From contig CAMNXA010000003.1 of NCBI GenBank assembly GCA_946566685.1, positions 1 through 64,000 of the forward strand: a stretch of DNA of 64,000 nucleotides. Reading direction: 5' to 3'. The stretch comes from an uncultured Lachnospiraceae bacterium (GTDB lineage Bacteria; Bacillota; Clostridia; Lachnospirales; Lachnospiraceae). The notes below the pieces were generated by a model, which made no database searches, was not told the origin of the DNA, and saw only the letters and a list, made by a program, of their open reading frames with translations. Every line of letters begins with the position of its first letter. The stretch's first letter is position 1. Shown piece after piece: positions 59,481-64,000 of this stretch. The position numbers and the translations under genes are program-made.

Positions 59481-61454
59481 ATGGATGAGAAAAAGCGACA
59501 GAGATATGAAAAAATCTCCATAGAACTCACACGATTAGTCGGCGGAAGGGAGAATATTCAGGGTGTGGCCCACTGTGCGACCCGTTTGCGGATTGTTTTG
59601 AATGATAATGATCTGGCGGATTTAAAAGCCATCGAGGATGTGGATCTGGCCAAAGGCGTGTTTGTGGCGGGAGACCAGGTACAGATTATTTTTGGCGCCG
59701 GTCTGGTAAATGATGTATACGAGGTATTTGCAGAACACAATAATATGAAAAACATGAGCCTTTCGGACCTAAAGACGGTGGCAAATAAAAAGATGAATCC
59801 CTTGCAGAGGATTATCAAGGCACTGTCGGATGTGTTTGTGGATATTATGCCGGGTATTCTTGCGGCGGCGCTTTTGACAGGACTTTCCGGGGTGCTTGGA
59901 AATTTGGAATTTGTGCAGGCAAATGATACGTTATACGGCATTAACCGACTGGTCAACATTTCCTCCGGCGCGATTTTCGGATTTCTGCCCCTTGCCGTGG
60001 CGTATAGTGCTTGTAAAAGATTTGGCGGAAGGCCGATTCTGGGTATTGTCATGGGCTGTATCATGTTGAGTGACAGTCTGGCAAATGCCTACTCGGCAGC
60101 CCAGGGGACGGTGGAAGTGACAACGCTGCATATTTTCGGACTCGGTGTGGAACTGGTGGGTTTCCAGGGCGGTATTATCGTGGCATTGTTGATGGGATTC
60201 GTGACAGCGAAATTGGATATCTTCTTTGAGAAGAAGGTACCGGAAGTGATTCGACTGCTGTTATCTCCGCTTCTCACAACCCTGGTCGGCGCATTGCTGT
60301 TGTTCACGGTGATTGGTCCGGTAGGAAGGGGGTTATCGTCAGGTATCACCAATGCGCTGGTATGGATGACGCAGAACCTGGGTGTGTTTGGATATGCGGT
60401 ATTCTCAGGCCTACAGCAATTGGTGGTCATTACCGGTCTGCATCATATTTTTGGTGCTATTGAAGCGCAGCTTCTGGCGGATACGGGAAGGAACTTCTTA
60501 AATCCGCTGATGTCCGTGGCAATCATTGCACAGGGCGGTGCGGTGCTTGGTTATCTTGTCAGACACAGGAATAATGTGAAGACCAGGGAGTTGTGTATTC
60601 CGAGTTTTGTTTCTGTATTGTTTGGCATCACGGAACCGGCATTGTTTGGTATCAATTTAAGATATCGGTTCCCGATCATTGCCGGTTGTATCGGCGGCGC
60701 TTTAGGCGGTGTGGTGGTTTATTTCACTAATCTGGCGGCGGTAGGATTCGGGACAACGGTGGTGCCGGGTATTGCCCTTGCAGATCCTTCAGGAAATGGA
60801 TATATTAATTATATTATCGCCCATGCGGTTGCCATCACAGGCGGTTTTGTGATGACATTGGTACTGGGAAGGTTTATGGATAAGGTGCAGGACGAAGCGT
60901 TGGTTTCCGGGGAAAGCCAGGTATCCCAGATAGATGTTGTCAGGGAAGCGGAAGATGAGGAAACGGAAGTGGAAGCGCCGGAGCAGGAAGCATTTTTCGG
61001 GTATGCCAATGGGGAACTGATCGCGATGGAAGATGTGAAAGATGAAACCTTTGCGAATAAAATATTGGGAGACGGTGTTGCAGTGATTCCTTCGGAAGGA
61101 AAAGTGTATGCACCAGCGGACGGTACTATTATCAGTGTATTTGATACCAAACATGCGCTCTGCTTTGCAAGCGGATATGGAACGGAAATTCTGATCCATA
61201 TCGGAGTAGATACCGTAAATCTGCAAGGAAAATATTTTACAGCACATGTGAAAGACGGAGAGCAGGTGAAGAAGGGGCAGCTTCTGATTGAGTTTGATAA
61301 GGAGCAGATTGAAAAAGCCGGTTATGATACGGCAATTCCGATGATCTTCACGGATCTTCCGGAAGAAAGAGAACTGGAAAAGGCAGCTCCCTGCCAGATG
61401 ACAGCGGAAACAGAGATTGTAGTTGTACATGCAAAGGTTGGAAACCGAGGATGA
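59481..61454 (+). CDS. PTS glucoside-family transporter, IIBCA fusion
   Basis: A 657-residue sugar phosphotransferase permease. Domain IIB (about 8-90) has the phosphorylated Cys32 in HCATRLRIVL. Domain IIC (about 110-475) has about ten membrane segments and the signature FGITEPALFGI. Domain IIA (about 510-650) has the phosphorylated His573 in ILIHIGVDTV and an upstream His in KHALCFASGYG. The order IIB-IIC-IIA is that of beta-glucoside/sucrose/trehalose transporters. No phospho-glycosidase is encoded in the window, so the sugar cannot be fixed. TTAGGAGGCG precedes the ATG. Confidence 0.95.
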   Translation: MDEKKRQRYEKISIELTRLVGGRENIQGVAHCATRLRIVLNDNDLADLKAIEDVDLAKGVFVAGDQVQIIFGAGLVNDVYEVFAEHNNMKNMSLSDLKTVANKKMNPLQRIIKALSDVFVDIMPGILAAALLTGLSGVLGNLEFVQANDTLYGINRLVNISSGAIFGFLPLAVAYSACKRFGGRPILGIVMGCIMLSDSLANAYSAAQGTVEVTTLHIFGLGVELVGFQGGIIVALLMGFVTAKLDIFFEKKVPEVIRLLLSPLLTTLVGALLLFTVIGPVGRGLSSGITNALVWMTQNLGVFGYAVFSGLQQLVVITGLHHIFGAIEAQLLADTGRNFLNPLMSVAIIAQGGAVLGYLVRHRNNVKTRELCIPSFVSVLFGITEPALFGINLRYRFPIIAGCIGGALGGVVVYFTNLAAVGFGTTVVPGIALADPSGNGYINYIIAHAVAITGGFVMTLVLGRFMDKVQDEALVSGESQVSQIDVVREAEDEETEVEAPEQEAFFGYANGELIAMEDVKDETFANKILGDGVAVIPSEGKVYAPADGTIISVFDTKHALCFASGYGTEILIHIGVDTVNLQGKYFTAHVKDGEQVKKGQLLIEFDKEQIEKAGYDTAIPMIFTDLPEERELEKAAPCQMTAETEIVVVHAKVGNRG

Positions 61455-61457
61455 TAT

Positions 61458-62291
61458 ATGGATAGGAAATTGATCTTTTTGGATATTGACGGTACATTGG
61501 TCTCGGACATGAAAGCCCCCTCCGCGAAGGCGGCGGAGGCGGTGAGAAAGGCGAGACAAAACGGACATGGCGTGTTTTTGTGTACGGGAAGGAATATGGC
61601 AATCATAGGAGAAGATATCACAGGCGTGGGCTTTGACGGAATCATTGCCAGTGCCGGCGGACATGTGGAGGTAAGAGGACAGGTGCTCTTTGATCATGTC
61701 CTGCCGGAAAAGACCATACAGGAATGTCTGTCCGTGTTCCATAAGCACAGGATGTATTGCCGGATAGAGAGCCCGGAGGGTATCTATATTGACCCGCAGA
61801 TGGAGGCGCTACTTAAGGAGGCAAAGCCGGATAAGAAGAATTCTGAACTGATTCGTATGCAGAAGGAAATTGAAACAGGAATTGCCATGCAGACATACGA
61901 TCAGTACCCACAAAACGGAGCGTATAAGATTTGCTTTACAGCGACCAGCCTGAACGATATTGAAGAGACGAAGATGTATCTGGAGGATAGATTCAGCTAT
62001 GCGGTGCACCCTTATGAAAATAGCAGTCACTGTTTTAATGGAGAAATCATTCCGAGGGAAGTTGATAAGGGCAAGGGAATGGAGCAGATCTGCCAGTATT
62101 TCGGTGTGGATATGAAAGATACGGCAGCCTTTGGCGACAGTATGAATGATTACGAGATGATGAAATGTGCGGGAATCAGTATTGCCATGGACAATGCCTG
62201 TGATGCGTTAAAAAGCATGGCGGATTATGTCTGTGAAAGTGTCTGGGATGATGGCATTTATCATGAGTTTCAAAGAAGAGGATGGATATAG
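61458..62291 (+). CDS. Cof-type HAD phosphatase
   Basis: A 277-residue HAD hydrolase of the Cof/YidA type. The nucleophile motif is FLDIDGTLVSD (Asp10, Asp12), motif II LCTGR, the Lys before DVDKGKGMEQ, and the last acidic motif FGDSMNDYEM. It probably dephosphorylates a sugar phosphate or related metabolite. It starts 3 bases after the PTS permease stop with GGATGATAT, so it is tightly co-translated. A role in clearing surplus phosphosugar made by this PTS is plausible. Confidence 0.94.
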   Translation: MDRKLIFLDIDGTLVSDMKAPSAKAAEAVRKARQNGHGVFLCTGRNMAIIGEDITGVGFDGIIASAGGHVEVRGQVLFDHVLPEKTIQECLSVFHKHRMYCRIESPEGIYIDPQMEALLKEAKPDKKNSELIRMQKEIETGIAMQTYDQYPQNGAYKICFTATSLNDIEETKMYLEDRFSYAVHPYENSSHCFNGEIIPREVDKGKGMEQICQYFGVDMKDTAAFGDSMNDYEMMKCAGISIAMDNACDALKSMADYVCESVWDDGIYHEFQRRGWI

Positions 62292-62353
62292 GCGGTTCAA
62301 CTGTGTTCATCAAAAGCAAATAGAACAGAAATCAGGAAAGGAAGGAATAAACA

Positions 62354-62611
62354 ATGAAAAAATTTATATATACGATTAAAGACGAAGTGGGAATCCATGC
62401 GAGACCGGCAGGGCTTTTGGTAAAGGAGGCCAAGAAGTATTCCAGTAAGATTGTTCTGCACAAGGACGGCAAAACGGCGGAGGCTGGGAAGCTGATGGCG
62501 GTCATGGGACTTGGAGTGAAGTGCGGGCAGACAGTGGAAGTGGAGATTGTCGGTGAAGATGAGGAAGCTGCATACGAGGCTATGAAGGATTTCTTCGAGA
62601 AAAACCTGTAA
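62354..62611 (+). CDS. ptsH: HPr phosphocarrier protein without the Ser46 site
   Basis: An 85-residue HPr. The catalytic His15 is in VGIHARPAGLLV, aligned without gaps to B. subtilis HPr. At position 46, where Gram-positive HPr has the Ser phosphorylated by HPr kinase, this protein has Lys (AEAGKLMAVMGLG). It can therefore carry phosphate from EI to the PTS permease but probably cannot take part in CcpA-linked catabolite control through Ser46. AAAGGAAGG precedes the ATG. It lies directly upstream of the EI gene. Confidence 0.95.
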   Translation: MKKFIYTIKDEVGIHARPAGLLVKEAKKYSSKIVLHKDGKTAEAGKLMAVMGLGVKCGQTVEVEIVGEDEEAAYEAMKDFFEKNL

Positions 62612-62706
62612 GGTGCAGTCTATAGATTGCTGGAATAATGGGACTGTGAGGCGATGTCAGATGTCTTTCAGTCCCTATCCGCAAAAAAGAAGGAGGGATG
62701 AGGGGT

Positions 62707-64000
62707 ATGAGGCAGTTTACAGGCAAATCAGTATATAAGGGGATTGTGCTTGGGAAAGTCAGTGTCCTGAGAAAGCAGGACGATCAGGTGAGACGAAAGA
62801 AAATAGAAGACGCGGAGGCAGAGATAAAAAAGGTTGAGGCGGCGACAGATAAAGCCAAAGAGCAGCTTCAGAAATTGTACGAGAAGGCGCTGAAAGAAGT
62901 GGGAGAAGCCAATGCCGCTATTTTTGAAGTACATCAGATGATGCTGGAGGATGATGATTATCTGGATTCTATTTATAACATGATCAGGACACAACTGGTC
63001 AATGCTTCCTATGTCGTGGCGGTGACAGGAGATAATTTTGCGCAGATGTTTGCCGGGATGGATGATGATTATATGAAAGCCAGGGCGGCGGATATTAAAG
63101 ATATTTCCAATCGTTTGATCCGTATTCTGGAAGGCAGTGGGGAGGCTGAACTGAGTTCTGGGCAGCCGTCCATTATTGTGGCGGATGATTTAAGCCCCAG
63201 CGAGACGGTGCAGATGGATAAAGACAAGATTCTTGCCTTGGTAACGGTGCATGGTTCGACCAATTCCCATACGGCTATTCTGGCTCGCACGATGAACATT
63301 CCGGCACTGATTGGTGTGCCTTTGAATCTGGAAGAGATTCAGGATGGGATGACGGCTGTGGTGGATGGTTTTAAAGGGGAAGTGACTTTTGAGCCGGACG
63401 AGGAGCTGTGCGCGCAGACCAGGATAAAAGTTGAAGAAGAACAGGAAAAAAGATGTCTGTTAGAAAGCCTCAAAGGCCAGGAGAGCATAACGGCAGATGG
63501 CAGGAAAGTCCATCTCTATGCAAATATCGGAAGTGTGAGTGACGTGGGCTATGTGCTGGAAAATGATGCGGAGGGAATCGGGTTGTTCCGCAGTGAGTTC
63601 CTTTATCTTGGGCGGGACAGTTTTCCCACAGAAGAAGAGCAGTTCCATGCATATAAGCAGGTGGCGCAGACGATGGCGGGTAAGAAAGTGATTATCCGTA
63701 CCCTGGATATCGGCGCGGACAAACAGGTGGATTATTTTAATCTAGGCAAAGAGGATAATCCAGCCATGGGATATCGTGCAATCCGCATCTGTTTAAAACA
63801 GCCGGATATTTTTAAGGCACAGCTTCGGGCGCTTCTGAGGGCGGCGGTGTTTGGCAATATCTCTATCATGTATCCGATGATCACATCTGAGGAAGAGGTG
63901 GAGAAAATATATGAGATTGTGGGTGCGGTGGAGAACGAACTGGATGAACAGGGGATTCCTTACAGGCATCCGGAACAGGGCGTTATGATAGAAACCCCGG
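62707..64000 (+). CDS. ptsI: PTS enzyme I, 3'-truncated by the window
   Basis: The first 431 codons of phosphoenolpyruvate-protein phosphotransferase. A helical HPr-binding insert (about 30-125) lies in the N-terminal domain. The phosphorylated His is His188 in VHGSTNSHTAILAR. The C-terminal PEP barrel starts with EGIGLFRSEFLYLGRD and continues with RTLDIGADKQVDYF and GYRAIRICL. The frame runs off the window end without a stop. ATG 62707 is taken because AGGAGGG ends 9 bases before it; an in-frame ATG at 62698 touches that site. It transfers phosphate from PEP to HPr. Confidence 0.95.
   Translation, partial: MRQFTGKSVYKGIVLGKVSVLRKQDDQVRRKKIEDAEAEIKKVEAATDKAKEQLQKLYEKALKEVGEANAAIFEVHQMMLEDDDYLDSIYNMIRTQLVNASYVVAVTGDNFAQMFAGMDDDYMKARAADIKDISNRLIRILEGSGEAELSSGQPSIIVADDLSPSETVQMDKDKILALVTVHGSTNSHTAILARTMNIPALIGVPLNLEEIQDGMTAVVDGFKGEVTFEPDEELCAQTRIKVEEEQEKRCLLESLKGQESITADGRKVHLYANIGSVSDVGYVLENDAEGIGLFRSEFLYLGRDSFPTEEEQFHAYKQVAQTMAGKKVIIRTLDIGADKQVDYFNLGKEDNPAMGYRAIRICLKQPDIFKAQLRALLRAAVFGNISIMYPMITSEEEVEKIYEIVGAVENELDEQGIPYRHPEQGVMIETP

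Overview
The window looks like chromosomal DNA of a gut Clostridia bacterium, most likely a Lachnospiraceae species. That rests on moderate GC, Gram-positive gene content (HPr/EI PTS, BlaI/BlaR1, GHKL-LytTR two-component pairs, ECF sigma/anti-sigma pairs, BMP-type nucleoside ABC transporter, strong AAGGAGG-type ribosome sites), and several small protein families that I associate with Lachnospiraceae (FlxA-like coiled-coil protein, Rpn-type PD-(D/E)XK nuclease, tocopherol cyclase-like protein). Species cannot be named from the sequence. Bases 1-48 are not biological: they are an Illumina index adapter left on a contig end, so the first gene is cut. No rRNA, tRNA, CRISPR array, prophage or complete insertion sequence was seen.

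Layout. 49-9575: a truncated GHKL kinase and LytTR regulator, a lipoprotein behind possible LytTR repeats, a decayed aldo/keto reductase, a BlaI/BlaR1-type pair, a carboxylesterase, a second GHKL/LytTR pair on the minus strand and a membrane protein. 9673-16923: an AmmeMemoRadiSam A/B fusion with its radical SAM partner, an AraC regulator, two sugar O-acetyltransferases, and a minus-strand group of cytidylate-kinase-like protein, SLC13/ArsB-type permease and a small exported protein. 17179-26615: two ECF sigma/anti-sigma modules. The first carries two FtsX-like permeases without an ATPase; the second carries a lipoprotein that copies the outer domain of its anti-sigma factor. Between them lie a tocopherol cyclase-like gene, a lipoprotein and the FlxA-like gene.

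26783-36417: an acetyltransferase, a MotA-like/OmpA-like pair resembling ZorA-ZorB of the Zorya anti-phage system but with no Zorya effector beside it, a TetR gene whose promoter is bracketed by two copies of one operator, two membrane proteins, an OmpR-type two-component system, and an ABC exporter operon preceded by three TTTCAC repeats at 11-bp spacing. That operon starts with a 50-residue membrane protein. 36378-46017: a nucleoside uptake and salvage locus. A LacI DNA-binding protein fused to a PfkB sugar kinase is divergent from ribokinase-like kinase, nucleoside hydrolase, BMP-type binding lipoprotein, ATPase, two permeases and a second nucleoside hydrolase. The likely logic is import of nucleosides, cleavage to base and ribose, phosphorylation of ribose, and control by the LacI-kinase fusion.

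46169-56053: a GH25 muramidase with a large unassigned C-terminal half, unassigned small proteins, the Rpn nuclease behind a structured leader, CutC, a HEAT-repeat protein, a D-Ala-D-Ala carboxypeptidase and an aromatic acid exporter-like protein. 56099-64000: a chemoreceptor, then a PTS locus with an AraC regulator, a IIBCA permease, a Cof-type phosphatase, an HPr without the regulatory Ser46, and enzyme I running off the window end.
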